64,000 bases of DNA from Ectothiorhodospira mobilis (GCF_900114895.1 NZ_FOUO01000005.1:124001-188000); one strand, 5' to 3'. Positions 18,675 through 28,030 are shown, numbered from the stretch's first letter. Notes: generated by a model not told the origin, from the sequence alone. Program-made: numbers and translations.

Positions 18675-21502
18675 GCAGCCACTCCGCCAAGGCCGGGGAA
18701 CGCACCCCCCGGGACAAACACCTGCGCGCCCGGGTCAAGCTCCTGGGCAAGCTGCTGGGGAATATCATCCGCCGCCTGGAGGGCCAGGAGGTCTATGCCG
18801 CCGTGGAGGAACTGCGCCGGGGCTTTGTCAGCCTGCGGCGGCGGGAGGACCCGAACCGCCGCGCCCGGCTCATGCGCCTCATCGACGAGATGCCCCCCGA
18901 GCGCCTGGAGACGGTGATCCGCGCCTTCAGCATCTACTTCTCCCTGGCCAACATCGCCGAGGAGGACTTCCTCTACCGCGAACGCCGCCGCCAGGTGAGC
19001 GAGGGCGGCCCCCTGTGGCTCGGCTCCTTCGACCACACCGTGCGCCAGTTCAAGGCCATGGACATCCCCCCGGAGCAGCTGCAGGAACTGCTGCAGCAGG
19101 TGATGTACATGCCCGTGTTCACCGCCCACCCCACCGAGGCCCGGCGGCGCACGGTGATGGAGGCGCAGCGGCGCATCTTCCTGGCGGCCGACCCCCTGAA
19201 CCGGCCCCGCCTGGGGCGCGAGGAACGGGCCGAGGTGATCCGCAACCTGGAGACCCAGATCCAGGTGCTGTGGCGCACCAACGAGGTGCGGGAACGCAAG
19301 CCCCAGGTGATCGACGAGATCAAGTACGGCCTGTTCTATTACGTGGAGAGCCTGTTCACCGCCGTCCCCCTCACCTACCGGCTGCTGGAGAAGGCCATCC
19401 GCCGCAGCTACGGCAGCGACGCCCAGGGCAACCCCCGGGTGCGCATCCCCAGCCTGCTGCGCTTTGGCTCCTGGATCGGCGGCGACCGGGACGGCAACCC
19501 CAACGTCACCCCCGAGGTCACGGAGATGGCCTGCCGCCTGGCCATGGAACAGGTGCTCACGGAATACGTGCGCCGTGTCCACGACCTGCGCTTTGTGCTC
19601 ACCCATTCCTCCCTCATGTGCCAACCCACCCAGGCCTTCCTGGACAGCCTGGCCCGGGACGAGCAGATCGCCCCGGCCGTGTTCGGCGGGAGCACCGAGC
19701 GCATGCGCACCGAACCCTACCGGCGCAAGCTCTATTTCATCCGCCACCGGCTCAACGAGACCCTGAACACCGTGCGCCGCCGGCTCAACGGCGAGCAGGC
19801 CGTGCTACCCACCAAGTCCGCCTACCGGGATCACCACCAGTTGCTGGAGGATCTGTACCTGATACGGGAGTCCCTGGTGAGCCATGGCGACGGCAACATC
19901 GCCGGCGGCGAACTCACCGACCTGATCCGCCTGGTGGAGACCTTCGGCTTCCACCTGCATCACCTGGATGTGCGCCAGGAATCCACCGTGCACACCGAAG
20001 CGGTGGCGGAGATCCTGGCCGCCACCGGGCGCTGCCCGGACTACACCGCTCTGGACGAGGACGCGCGCATGGCCCTGCTGGAGGCGGCCCTGCAGGACGA
20101 GGCGCCGCCGCTGCCACAGGACCTGACGGAGACCACCCGCCAGACCCTGCGGGTATTCCAGGTGATGGCGCGCATGCGCGGGGAGACCGGGGGCGAGGGC
20201 ATCGGCACCTACGTCATCTCCATGACCCATGCCGCCTCCCATGTCATGGAGGTGCTGCTGCTGGCCCGCCTGGCGGACCTGGCGGGGCTGGGGGCGGATG
20301 CGGCGGGGGATCACTGCCATGTACGCGTGTCCCCCCTGTTCGAGACCATCGAGGACCTGCACCACGTGGAGGGGGTGCTCACCCGCCTGCTGGACAGCCC
20401 CGTCTACGCCCGTCTGCTGCGGGCCTCCGGCAACCGCCAGGAGGTGATGCTGGGCTACTCGGACTCCTGCAAGGACGGGGGCATCCTGGCCTCGGCCTGG
20501 AACCTCTACGACGCCCAGAAGAAGATCATCGCCATCGCCGCCGCCCGCGGGGTGCAGTGCCGCCTGTTCCACGGCCGCGGCGGCACCATCGGCCGTGGCG
20601 GCGGCCCCACCCACGAATCCATCCTGGCACAGCCCCCGGGGACGGTGCAGGGACAGATCAAGTTCACGGAACAGGGGGAGGTGCTGTCCTACAAGTACAG
20701 CAACATCGAGACGGCGGTGTACGAGCTGAGCATGGGGGCCACGGGGCTGATCAAGGCCAGCCGCGGGCTCATCGGCCTGCACACCCAGGACCACCCGGAA
20801 CACACCCGCATCATGGCGGAACTGGCCGAGGCCGGCGAGGGCGCCTACCGCGCCCTCACCGACCACACCCCGGGCCTGCTGGACTACTTCTACGAGGCCA
20901 CGCCGGTGCAGGAGATCGGCCAGCTCAACATCGGCTCGCGCCCCTCCCACCGGCGCATGGGCGACCGCGCCAAGGCCTCCATCCGCGCCATCCCCTGGGT
21001 CTTTGGCTGGGCCCAGTCCCGCCACACCCTGCCCGCCTGGTACGGCATCGGCACGGCCCTGCGCCGCTGGCGGGGGGACGACCCCCAGCGCCTGGAACGG
21101 CTGCAGGCCATGTACCGGGAATGGCCCTTCTTCCACTCCCTGCTGTCCAACTGCCAGATGTCCCTGTCCAAGGCGGACATGGGCATCGCCGGGGAGTATG
21201 CCCAGCTATGCAGCGATGCAGAGCAGGCCGGGGCCATCTACCGCACCATCCGCGAGGAATACGAACGGACCGTGGCGGAGGTGCTGGCGGTGGCCCGTAC
21301 CGGCTCCCTGCTGGAGGAGAACCCCACCCTGGCCCTGTCCCTGATGCGGCGGGATCCCTACTTGGACCCGCTGAACCACATCCAGATCACCCTGCTCAAA
21401 CGGCGCCGCGGCGGGCAGATGCCGGAGGAGGACGACCCCTGGCTCTCCCCCCTGCTGCGCTCCATCAACGCCATCGCCGCTGGCCAGCGCAACACCGGCT
21501 GA
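18671..21502 (+). CDS. ppc: Phosphoenolpyruvate carboxylase
   Basis: 943 residues from MSSHSAKAGERTPRDKHLRA. It adds bicarbonate to PEP to form oxaloacetate. Catalytic signatures are all present: FTAHPTEARRRT, GGDRDGNPNVTPEV, GYSDSCKDGGILASAWNLYD, FHGRGGTIGRGGGPTH and the C-terminal RNTG tail needed at the active site. The start was placed at the ATG overlapping the glgA stop; the open frame far upstream crosses glgA and the repeats and is not coding. It is slightly longer than the E. coli enzyme (883) through the N-terminus and loops. Confidence 0.97.
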   Translation: MSSHSAKAGERTPRDKHLRARVKLLGKLLGNIIRRLEGQEVYAAVEELRRGFVSLRRREDPNRRARLMRLIDEMPPERLETVIRAFSIYFSLANIAEEDFLYRERRRQVSEGGPLWLGSFDHTVRQFKAMDIPPEQLQELLQQVMYMPVFTAHPTEARRRTVMEAQRRIFLAADPLNRPRLGREERAEVIRNLETQIQVLWRTNEVRERKPQVIDEIKYGLFYYVESLFTAVPLTYRLLEKAIRRSYGSDAQGNPRVRIPSLLRFGSWIGGDRDGNPNVTPEVTEMACRLAMEQVLTEYVRRVHDLRFVLTHSSLMCQPTQAFLDSLARDEQIAPAVFGGSTERMRTEPYRRKLYFIRHRLNETLNTVRRRLNGEQAVLPTKSAYRDHHQLLEDLYLIRESLVSHGDGNIAGGELTDLIRLVETFGFHLHHLDVRQESTVHTEAVAEILAATGRCPDYTALDEDARMALLEAALQDEAPPLPQDLTETTRQTLRVFQVMARMRGETGGEGIGTYVISMTHAASHVMEVLLLARLADLAGLGADAAGDHCHVRVSPLFETIEDLHHVEGVLTRLLDSPVYARLLRASGNRQEVMLGYSDSCKDGGILASAWNLYDAQKKIIAIAAARGVQCRLFHGRGGTIGRGGGPTHESILAQPPGTVQGQIKFTEQGEVLSYKYSNIETAVYELSMGATGLIKASRGLIGLHTQDHPEHTRIMAELAEAGEGAYRALTDHTPGLLDYFYEATPVQEIGQLNIGSRPSHRRMGDRAKASIRAIPWVFGWAQSRHTLPAWYGIGTALRRWRGDDPQRLERLQAMYREWPFFHSLLSNCQMSLSKADMGIAGEYAQLCSDAEQAGAIYRTIREEYERTVAEVLAVARTGSLLEENPTLALSLMRRDPYLDPLNHIQITLLKRRRGGQMPEEDDPWLSPLLRSINAIAAGQRNTG

Positions 21503-21672
21503 CCGGCGGTACCATCGCCCCGCCCAAAGGTCACGCCCCGGTCTGCGCCGGTCCCCCCCGGCGGCCATACTCATCCCATGGGGGATGCCCGCGGCGAGCG
21601 TGGCGGGATTCCCCGGCCCCGCCCCGGGGCACCGGTGGCGGCCCATCTCTTCCCCGGAGGGAGGTCACGGCC
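21503..21672. other. Intergenic region ppc to small SAP-like gene
   Basis: 170 bp of GC-rich sequence with no RNA gene recognised. A CCCCCCGGCGG...CCGG stretch could fold, but there is no T-tract, so no terminator is called. GGAGGGAGG at its right end is the ribosome site of the next gene. Confidence 0.4.
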
Positions 21673-21870
21673 ATGAATCTGGCCAGCGTGCGTCACATCG
21701 CCCGGAGCAAGGGCGTGGCACCGGAGCGGCGGTGCAAGCGGGAACTGATCCAGGCCATCCAGATCGCCGAGGGCTACCAGCCCTGCTTCGGCCAGGCCCC
21801 GGCCGGGGTCTGCCGGCAACTGGACTGCCACTGGCACGAGGACTGCCGCCGGCATTCGCGGCGGCATTGA
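21673..21870 (+). CDS. Small SAP/Rho-N-like cysteine-containing protein
   Basis: 65 residues. The first half (LASVRHIARSKGVAPERRCK then RELIQAIQIAEGY) has the helix-extended loop-helix pattern of SAP or Rho N-terminal domains, which often bind nucleic acid. The second half holds three spaced cysteines (CFGQA, VCRQLDCHWHEDC gives more), possibly a small metal site. A strong GGAGG precedes the ATG by 8 nt, supporting it as a real gene. Similar short proteins occur in purple sulfur bacteria and methanotrophs; function unknown. It converges on panD. Confidence 0.75.
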   Translation: MNLASVRHIARSKGVAPERRCKRELIQAIQIAEGYQPCFGQAPAGVCRQLDCHWHEDCRRHSRRH

Positions 21871-21893
21871 GGCGGGGGCCTTCGGGCGGGGGA

Positions 21894-22274
21894 TCAGGCC
21901 GCCTGGGTGGCGATGGTGTCACCGGTACCGGTGACATGGTTGTGCTCATCCAGATACACCAGGGTGGGCTTGAACCGCTCCGCCTCCTGGGCCTGCATCT
22001 GGGCATAGGCGCAGATGATCACCCGGTCCCCCGGACGGGCCTTGTGGGCGGCGGCGCCGTTGACGGAGATGATGCGGCTGCCCGCCTCCGCGCGGATGGC
22101 GTAGGTGGTGAAGCGCTCGCCGTTGGTGACGTTGTAGATCTGGATCTGCTCGTAGGGGCGGATGCCGGAGCGTTCCAGCAGATCGGCGTCGATGGCGCAG
22201 GAACCCTCGTAGTCCAGTTCGGCATGGGTCACGGCCGCCCGGTGGAGCTTGCACTTGAGCAGGGTCAGAAACAT
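21894..22274 (-). CDS. panD: Aspartate 1-decarboxylase (pyruvoyl enzyme)
   Basis: 126 residues. It makes beta-alanine for pantothenate. The proenzyme self-cleaves at Gly24-Ser25 in [13 protein letters not shown] to form the pyruvoyl group; this site is intact. [12 protein letters not shown] is also typical. The start [17 protein letters not shown] matches the family; an ATG eight codons upstream lacks support. It is the last pan gene, 164 bp after panC, so it may have its own promoter. Confidence 0.96.
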   Translation of the reverse strand: MFLTLLKCKLHRAAVTHAELDYEGSCAIDADLLERSGIRPYEQIQIYNVTNGERFTTYAIRAEAGSRIISVNGAAAHKARPGDRVIICAYAQMQAQEAERFKPTLVYLDEHNHVTGTGDTIATQAA

Positions 22275-22438
22275 GGTGAAACACGTCCTCCGGTACAAGG
22301 CCCCCGCCGCCGGGGGCGCATATGCTTATTTTGGAAAAGCGCCGAACACGGCGCGTCCCGGCCACGGGTCCGGGACCCGGCCGGTGCCTTTCCGGGGTCT
22401 GGATCGGCGGGACGGGGGCCATCCCCGGGGTCTCACCC

Positions 22439-23296
22439 CTATGCAGGGAGATCCACGGAGAGGTTGTCGATGAGCCGCGCCCGCCCCAACCAGGCGGCGC
22501 CCAGCAGCACCAGATGCCGGTCCCCTTCCTGGGGGGGCAACAGGTCCTCCCGCCTTCGCACTGCAACATAATCGGGCCGCAGGCCGGAGATTTCAAGCGC
22601 CTTCATGCCCTCCTGCTCCAGGGCGGCAGGATCCGGCCCTGGGGCGGCCCGCAGGCGCCCGGCCAGTTCCCGCAACACCCGGTACAGGGCCGGCGCCCGC
22701 GCCCGCTCCTCGGGGGTGAGATAGGCGTTGCGTGAACTCAAGGCCAGGCCGTCGGCCTCGCGCACCGTGGCCCCGGCCTCCACGCGCACCGGCAGGTCCA
22801 GATCCGCCACCATGCGCCGGATCAGCAGCAGTTGCTGGAAGTCCTTCTCCCCGAACACGGCCACGTCCGGCTCCACCAGGTGGAACAGCTTGCACACCAC
22901 CGTGGCGACGCCGGTGAAATGCCCCGACCGGTGCGCCCCCTCCAGCAGCTCGGAGATCACCGGCACCTCCACCCGGGTGATGTTCTCCCGGCCACGGGGG
23001 TAGACCTGGGCGTCGGCCGGGGCGAACACCGCATCCACCCCCTCCGCTTCCAGGCGGCGGCAGTCTTCCTCCAGGGTGCGCGGGTAGGCGGCCAGGTCCT
23101 CGGGGCGGTCGAACTGCAGGGGGTTGACGAAGATGCTCACCACCAGGCGGTCGGCCAGGCCCCGGGCCTGGCGCACCAGGGCCAGGTGCCCGTCGTGCAG
23201 GTTGCCCATGGTGGGCACCAGGGCCACACGGGCGTGGTCCTGGCGCCATGCGGCGCGGGCTCGGCGCAGCTGGGGGACGTCGTGAAGGATCTGCAT
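22439..23296 (-). CDS. panC: Pantothenate synthetase
   Basis: 285 residues. It ligates pantoate and beta-alanine with ATP. The nucleotidyltransferase motifs PTMGNLHDGHLALV (HxGH-like) and SIFVNPLQFD are present, and SSRNAYLTPEERA serves as the later KMSKS-like loop. It lies 10 bp after panB in the same operon. Confidence 0.97.
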   Translation of the reverse strand: MQILHDVPQLRRARAAWRQDHARVALVPTMGNLHDGHLALVRQARGLADRLVVSIFVNPLQFDRPEDLAAYPRTLEEDCRRLEAEGVDAVFAPADAQVYPRGRENITRVEVPVISELLEGAHRSGHFTGVATVVCKLFHLVEPDVAVFGEKDFQQLLLIRRMVADLDLPVRVEAGATVREADGLALSSRNAYLTPEERARAPALYRVLRELAGRLRAAPGPDPAALEQEGMKALEISGLRPDYVAVRRREDLLPPQEGDRHLVLLGAAWLGRARLIDNLSVDLPA

Positions 23297-23306
23297 GGCG
23301 TCGGGA

Positions 23307-24122
23307 CTAGGCGCTGAAGGCGTGCTCGGCGGCGGGGAATTGGCGCCCCTTCACCGCGGCCACATAGGCGGCGAGGGCCGCCTGGATGCTGCCGGCCCCG
23401 GCCAGGAAGTTGCGCGAGAAACGCGGGGAATGGGGGCTGATACCCAGGATGTCGTGGTAGACCAGGACCTGTCCGTCGCAGTCCGATCCGGCGCCGATAC
23501 CGATGACGGGGATGTCCGACTGGGCGCGGATGCGTCCCGCCAGGGGGGCGGGCACGCATTCCAGCAGCAGCAGGTCCGCGCCGGCCCCCTGCAGGGCCAG
23601 GGCGTCGCTGAGCATGCGTTCGGCGGCGGCCTCGCCACGGCCCTGGACGCGGTAGCCCCCCAGCTTGTGCACCGACTGGGGGCGCAGCCCCAGGTGGGCG
23701 CACACGGGGATGCCGTGGCCGGCCAGGGCCCGCACCACGTCCACCTGCTGCGCGTCCCCCTCCAGCTTCACCATGCGCGCCCCGCCCTCCTGCATGAGGC
23801 GGGCGGCGGTATGCACCGCCTGGTCCACGCCGGTGTAGCTCATGAAGGGCATGTCCGCCATGAGCAGGGCGTGCCCCACCCCCCGGGACACCGCCCGGGT
23901 GTGGTGGATCATGTCCTCCAGGGTCACCGGGATGGTGGTGTCGTGGCCCAGCACCACCATGCCCAGGGAATCGCCCACGAGCACAAAGTCCGCACCGGAC
24001 TCGTCCACCAGCCGGGCCTGGGTGGCGTCATAGGCGGTGAGGCCGGCGATGGGCTCATCGCGGCCGCGCATCTCCTGGAGATCGCGCAGGGTCAGGCTTC
24101 TTTTCGGGGTCTGTACGCTCAC
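23307..24122 (-). CDS. panB: Ketopantoate hydroxymethyltransferase
   Basis: 271 residues starting at GTG (MSVQTPKRSLTLRDLQEMRG). It transfers a methylene-THF carbon to ketoisovalerate. Family motifs are LTAYDATQARLVDESGADF, VGDSLGMVVLGHD and the VIGIGAGSDCDGQVLVYHD segment. A loose purine-rich stretch precedes the start. First of the pan genes after the deoxynucleoside kinase. Confidence 0.97.
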   Translation of the reverse strand: MSVQTPKRSLTLRDLQEMRGRDEPIAGLTAYDATQARLVDESGADFVLVGDSLGMVVLGHDTTIPVTLEDMIHHTRAVSRGVGHALLMADMPFMSYTGVDQAVHTAARLMQEGGARMVKLEGDAQQVDVVRALAGHGIPVCAHLGLRPQSVHKLGGYRVQGRGEAAAERMLSDALALQGAGADLLLLECVPAPLAGRIRAQSDIPVIGIGAGSDCDGQVLVYHDILGISPHSPRFSRNFLAGAGSIQAALAAYVAAVKGRQFPAAEHAFSA

Positions 24123-24167
24123 GCTCGGTCCGTGTTCGTTGATGGATCGTGGAGGGCCGCGCCGGCC

Positions 24168-24830
24168 TCAGACGGCCGATGGCAGGGGATTGAAGTAGTG
24201 GCGGCCGGCATGCACCGTGCGCATGAAGTCCAGCAGTTGCCGGAAGTCCTCGTCGCGGTTCACCCAGTCGATCTCGGCGGCGTTGACGATGAGCAGGGGT
24301 GCATCCTCGTAATGATAGAAGAAACTGGCATAAGTCTCACTCAGGCGCTGTAGATAGGCATCGTCGATGCGCCGTTCGATGGGGCGGCCGCGATGGGCGA
24401 TGCGCTCGCGCAGGGTCTCCACCGGCGCCTGCAGGTAGATCACCAGGTCAGGTCGGGGCAGGTCCGCGGGCAGGTGGGCCCGGATACGCCGGTAAAGGGC
24501 GTATTCCTCCTCCTTCAGGGTCACCTGGGCGAACAGCTCGTCCTTGTCGATGAGAAAATCCGTGATACGCACCCCGCCGGGGTCCGCCTCCGCCTCCCGG
24601 GCCAGGGTGCGGAGCTGCTCCACGCGCTGCATGAGGAAGAACAGCTGTGTGCCCAGGGCCTGCCCCTCCCCCTGGTAGAAGCGCTCCAGGAAGGGGTTGC
24701 CCTCGGGGGTCTCCAGCACCTGCTCGGCCCCCAGGGCCTGGGCCAGGCGGGCACAGAGGCTGGTCTTGCCCACGCCGATGGGGCCCTCCACGGCGATGTA
24801 TCCCGGCTCCGCCGGGCGGGTCTGGTTCAT
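24168..24830 (-). CDS. Deoxynucleoside kinase (dGK/dAK type)
   Basis: 220 residues. P-loop GPIGVGKTSLCARLAQ, a DFLIDKDELFA substrate loop and RGRPIERRIDDAYLQRLSE match the deoxyadenosine/deoxyguanosine kinase family, which phosphorylates salvaged deoxynucleosides. The exact base preference cannot be told from sequence. It sits between folK and panB, where many gammaproteobacteria have those two adjacent. Only 45 bp separate it from panB, so co-transcription is likely. Confidence 0.9.
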   Translation of the reverse strand: MNQTRPAEPGYIAVEGPIGVGKTSLCARLAQALGAEQVLETPEGNPFLERFYQGEGQALGTQLFFLMQRVEQLRTLAREAEADPGGVRITDFLIDKDELFAQVTLKEEEYALYRRIRAHLPADLPRPDLVIYLQAPVETLRERIAHRGRPIERRIDDAYLQRLSETYASFFYHYEDAPLLIVNAAEIDWVNRDEDFRQLLDFMRTVHAGRHYFNPLPSAV

Positions 24831-24918
24831 GGCGCCACCCCCAAGCCTGTGATCCGTTATTGTTGCCGATCCATCGGATTTTCGCCATGGCGCCGCCCGG
24901 GCGCAATCCCGCCGGGCG

Positions 24919-25407
24919 TCACGGCAGCGGCGTCAGCCCGTCACCGGGACAGGCCTGCAGCAAGGGGGCCAATGGTCCGAGCCCGGGGATCTCCAACCCC
25001 GGCGCGATCTCCGCCAGGGGGTGGAGCACAAAGGCCCGCTGCGCGATCCCCGGATGGGGCACGGTCAGATGGGGCGTATGCAGGACCCGGTCGCCGAAGA
25101 GGAGGAGGTCCAGGTCCAGGGTGCGCGGCCCCCAGCGTTCCCCATCGCGCCGCCGCCCGTGGCGGGCCTCCACCGCCTGCAGGGCCTGCAGCAGGTCCTC
25201 GGGGGGGAGCCGGGTCTCCAGGGCACAGACGGCGTTGACGTAGTCGGGCTGATCCCGGGGGCCCATGGGGGGGTTACGATACAGGGCGGAGGCCCGGATC
25301 AGGCGGCTGCGGGGGAGCCCGCGCAGCGCCTCCAGGCCCCGGCGCACCTGGGAGGCGGGGTCGTCCAGGTTGGCGCCGATGCCGATGAAGGCGGTCTCCG
25401 GGGTCAT
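24919..25407 (-). CDS. folK: 2-amino-4-hydroxy-6-hydroxymethyldihydropteridine pyrophosphokinase
   Basis: 162 residues with IGIGANLDDPASQVRRGL, the RWGPRTLDLDLLLFGD signature and VPHPGIAQRAFVLHPL. It activates the pterin before dihydropteroate synthesis. The ATG overlaps the pcnB stop (ATGA), the conserved pcnB-folK coupling. Confidence 0.96.
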   Translation of the reverse strand: MTPETAFIGIGANLDDPASQVRRGLEALRGLPRSRLIRASALYRNPPMGPRDQPDYVNAVCALETRLPPEDLLQALQAVEARHGRRRDGERWGPRTLDLDLLLFGDRVLHTPHLTVPHPGIAQRAFVLHPLAEIAPGLEIPGLGPLAPLLQACPGDGLTPLP

Positions 25408-26750
25408 TGCGCCGGCTTGCGCCGCCGGCGGCGGCGCTTGCGACCGGAGCGGCCCGTGGCCTCCACCATGCGCCGCTGCTCCGCCTCGTCCACCTCCTGC
25501 AGGCGGGTCCACCACTGGCAGCCGTCGTCCAGGGCCTCGCCGGAGCGCCCGCGCAGGCAGTAGAAGTCGTAGGCGGCACGGAAACGGGGATGCCCCAGCA
25601 GGCGCAGGGCGCGGGCCCCCTGGCGCTGTTCGAAACGGGGCTGGAGTTCCCAGATCTCCCGCACCGGCAAGGCGAAGCGCTTGGGGATGAGGATGCTCTG
25701 GGCCTGCTCCGCCAGGATGCGGGCTCCGGCCTGCTGCAGGGCCGGAACCTGGCCCTCGCCCTCGGCCATGAGCCGCTCCGCCTCGTGGCGCACCGGTTCC
25801 CACAGGAGCACGGCGTAGAGGAAGGCGGGATGCACCCCCTTCCCCGACTGGATGCGGTCGTCGGTGTTGCGCAGGGCATTGGCGACGAAGGTGATGGGAT
25901 AGCCCTGCTCCTCCCGCTCCAGTGCGCGCTCGGTGAGGGGGAACAGGCGCCGGAAGAGATCGTAATGGCGCAGCATCTCGAAGGTCTGCAGGGCCGCACC
26001 ACCGTGGAAGAGCTTGATGACCTCATCGAAGAGCCGCGCCGGGGAGACGTCCTCCAGCAGACCACCGAGGCGGACCATACCCTCCTCGGCCGCCGGATCC
26101 ACGCGGAAACCCAGCTTGGCGGCGAAGCGCACGGCCCGCAGCATGCGCACCGGATCCTCCCGGTAGCGCACCTCGGGATCACCGATCAGGCGCAGCACCC
26201 CCTGGCGCAGGTCCTCCATGCCCCCGGTGTAATCCACCACGGAGAAGTCGCGGATATCGTAGTACAGGGCGTTGATGCTGAAGTCCCGGCGCCAGGCATC
26301 CTGCTCGATGTTGCCGTAGACGTTGTCCCGGATGATGCGCCCGTCCTCCGCCTGGGCCTCGCCGTCCCCCTCGTCGTGGGGGGCGCGGAAGGTGGCCACC
26401 TCGATGATCTCACGGCCGAAGTAGACATGGGCGAGGCGGAAGCGCCGGCCGATGAGGCGGCAGTTGCGGAAGATGCGGCGCACATCCTCGGGGTGGGCGT
26501 CGGTGGCCACGTCGAAGTCCTTGGGCTCCCTGCCCAGGAGCAGGTCGCGCACGCCACCGCCCACCAGGCAGGCGCGAAAGCCCGCGTCCTTGAGGCGGTA
26601 GAGGACCTTGAGGGCATTCTCGCTGATGTTGGCACGGGAGATGCCGTGCTCGGCCCGGGCGTAGACCCGCTGGGTGGATTCTGCACAGGGGCTGGTGAGG
26701 GGACGTTCGGACACGCAGGTATCGGTGCTACTGATGAGGAATCCTCCCAT
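25404..26750 (-). CDS. pcnB: Poly(A) polymerase I
   Basis: 448 residues. The class II nucleotidyltransferase core shows LVGGGVRDLLLGREPKDFDV and the RRDFSINALYYDIRD motif that separates polyA polymerase-like proteins. A strongly basic tail (GRSGRKRRRRRRKPAQ) is the RNA-binding end typical of PcnB. It adds A-tails that hasten RNA decay. The ATG at 26750 gives an N-terminus of the right length ahead of EHGISRANISENALKV; the exact start is less certain because GGGAGGA falls inside the first codons. Confidence 0.95.
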   Translation of the reverse strand: MGGFLISSTDTCVSERPLTSPCAESTQRVYARAEHGISRANISENALKVLYRLKDAGFRACLVGGGVRDLLLGREPKDFDVATDAHPEDVRRIFRNCRLIGRRFRLAHVYFGREIIEVATFRAPHDEGDGEAQAEDGRIIRDNVYGNIEQDAWRRDFSINALYYDIRDFSVVDYTGGMEDLRQGVLRLIGDPEVRYREDPVRMLRAVRFAAKLGFRVDPAAEEGMVRLGGLLEDVSPARLFDEVIKLFHGGAALQTFEMLRHYDLFRRLFPLTERALEREEQGYPITFVANALRNTDDRIQSGKGVHPAFLYAVLLWEPVRHEAERLMAEGEGQVPALQQAGARILAEQAQSILIPKRFALPVREIWELQPRFEQRQGARALRLLGHPRFRAAYDFYCLRGRSGEALDDGCQWWTRLQEVDEAEQRRMVEATGRSGRKRRRRRRKPAQ

Positions 26751-26817
26751 GATAACAGTTTCGCCCGCGCCATGAGGATGCCCGCCGCGCGGGGGCCTGG
26801 GGATGCAGGCGCAGACC

Positions 26818-26846
26818 TTGTCATATTTCTGTCACAGGCCTATGGT
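26818..26846 (+). promoter_or_regulatory. Sigma-70-like promoter for membrane protein gene
   Basis: TTGTCA (26818-26823), 17-bp spacer, TATGGT (26841-26846), about 50 bp before the ATG at 26896. Good -35 match and ideal spacing; the -10 is one base weaker. Confidence 0.55.
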
Positions 26847-26895
26847 GGCTGGTTTTCCCTTCACCCCACGAATCGTCCAGGAGGGTCAGGAAACC

Positions 26896-27528
26896 ATGTC
26901 CAACCGGCTCACGTGGATGGCCTATGGCATCGTGCTGGTGCTGCTGGCCGTGCTGTTTGTCGCCACCATGCCCCTGACGGGCGATGCACGCGAGCTGTGG
27001 CTCAAGGAATGGGGCATCGTGGAGATGGCCTCGGCCCTGGGCTATGCCGCCAGCATCCTGCTGCTGATCTTCCGCCGCCATGCCCTCATCCTGTGGCCCT
27101 TCACGGTGATGATCACCTTCTTCATGCTGCGGGAGATGGACCTGGACAAGCAGTTCACCACCATGGGGATCTTCAAGAGCCGCTTCTACATCAGCCCGGA
27201 GGCGGGCTTGGTGGAGAAACTGGCCGGCGGGGCGGTGCTGCTGGGGCTGGTGGTCACGGGCGTGGTGATCCTGCGGCGCTACACCCGCCCCTTCCTCTCG
27301 GGCCTGCGCACGGGTTCGGCGGTGGCCTGGGGGGGGCTGCTGGCCTTCGCGGGACTGGTGGCGGCCAAGTCCATGGACGGTCTGCCGCGCAAGCTGGATG
27401 CCCTGGGGATCGACCTCAGTGAACAGGCCACCCTGCACGCCGGGGCCTTCGAGGAGGTGCTGGAACTGGGGGTGCCCGTCTTCATCTTTCTGGCCCTGAT
27501 GGCCTACCTGCGCCACCGCTGGGCCTGA
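26896..27528 (+). CDS. Uncharacterised integral membrane protein
   Basis: 210 residues with about five or six hydrophobic segments (roughly 7-25, 42-60, 66-80, 108-128, 138-158, 185-205). No catalytic signature is recognised. A conserved-looking loop MLREMDLDKQFTTMGIFKS and a KSMDGLPRKLDALGIDL segment lie between membrane spans; acidic residues there could be functional. AGGA precedes the ATG and a plausible promoter lies upstream, so the gene is likely expressed on its own. It diverges from pcnB and converges on the coiled-coil gene. Confidence 0.8.
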   Translation: MSNRLTWMAYGIVLVLLAVLFVATMPLTGDARELWLKEWGIVEMASALGYAASILLLIFRRHALILWPFTVMITFFMLREMDLDKQFTTMGIFKSRFYISPEAGLVEKLAGGAVLLGLVVTGVVILRRYTRPFLSGLRTGSAVAWGGLLAFAGLVAAKSMDGLPRKLDALGIDLSEQATLHAGAFEEVLELGVPVFIFLALMAYLRHRWA

Positions 27529-27536
27529 TGCCAACC

Positions 27537-27559
27537 GGGGCCGCCTCTCCGGCGGCCCC
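27537..27559. terminator. GC-rich hairpin between convergent genes
   Basis: GGGGCCGCC (27537-27545), loop TCTCC, GGCGGCCCC (27551-27559): a perfect 9-bp stem between two convergent stop codons. There is no T-tract on either strand, so it may act as a weak bidirectional terminator or an mRNA 3' stabiliser. Confidence 0.5.
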
Positions 27560-27582
27560 GGCGCAACAACGGGTCTGCCGCC

Positions 27583-27870
27583 CTAGCGGAAATGCTTCAT
27601 GGCCTCCCTGAAGCCCTGGGCGATGTCATCCCAGGCCGCCTCCATGCGCTCACGCATGTCGTGCCACGCATGTTCGCTGGACTCCTGCATCTCCTGCAGC
27701 TTCTTGCGTCCCTCCTCCTGATGCTGCTTGAGCGTTTCGATCTGTTCGTGATAGCGCATCTTCGCGCTGGCCTCGGCCTGCTCGGCCTTGGCGGAGAGCT
27801 TGTCGATCTCCGCCTGCCATTCCTCCAGCCGGGCCTTCATCTTCTGGATCATTGCTTCGCGGTCAGTCAT
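27583..27870 (-). CDS. Small coiled-coil protein, possibly stress-related
   Basis: 95 residues, almost wholly heptad-like: MIQKMKARLEEWQAEIDKL, then AEQAEASAKMRYHEQIETLK and a Trp-containing C-terminal third (HAWHDMRERMEAAWDDIAQ). No signal peptide or membrane span. GGAGGG lies 7 nt before the ATG. It resembles short coiled-coil proteins annotated as stress-response or hypothetical in related bacteria; that is recollection only. Function unknown. Confidence 0.75.
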   Translation of the reverse strand: MTDREAMIQKMKARLEEWQAEIDKLSAKAEQAEASAKMRYHEQIETLKQHQEEGRKKLQEMQESSEHAWHDMRERMEAAWDDIAQGFREAMKHFR

Positions 27871-28030
27871 CCCTCAACCCTCCGACATGGATCGCGCCGG
27901 GCATAGCCGGCAAGCATGGCACGGTCCCCGGTACGGGCCGTGTCCTTCCGAGTATAGGAGGAGGTAACGGGGGACTGCAGGGGGATCCCCGGCGGCGGTC
28001 CGAGGCCGGGGAGAGGCCCCGGCCTGGGCC

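Noticed and set aside
21503-21672. Possible small RNA or tRNA after ppc
   Set aside because: No tRNA cloverleaf signals (GGTTCGAATC-like arm) and no terminator stem with a T-run were found.
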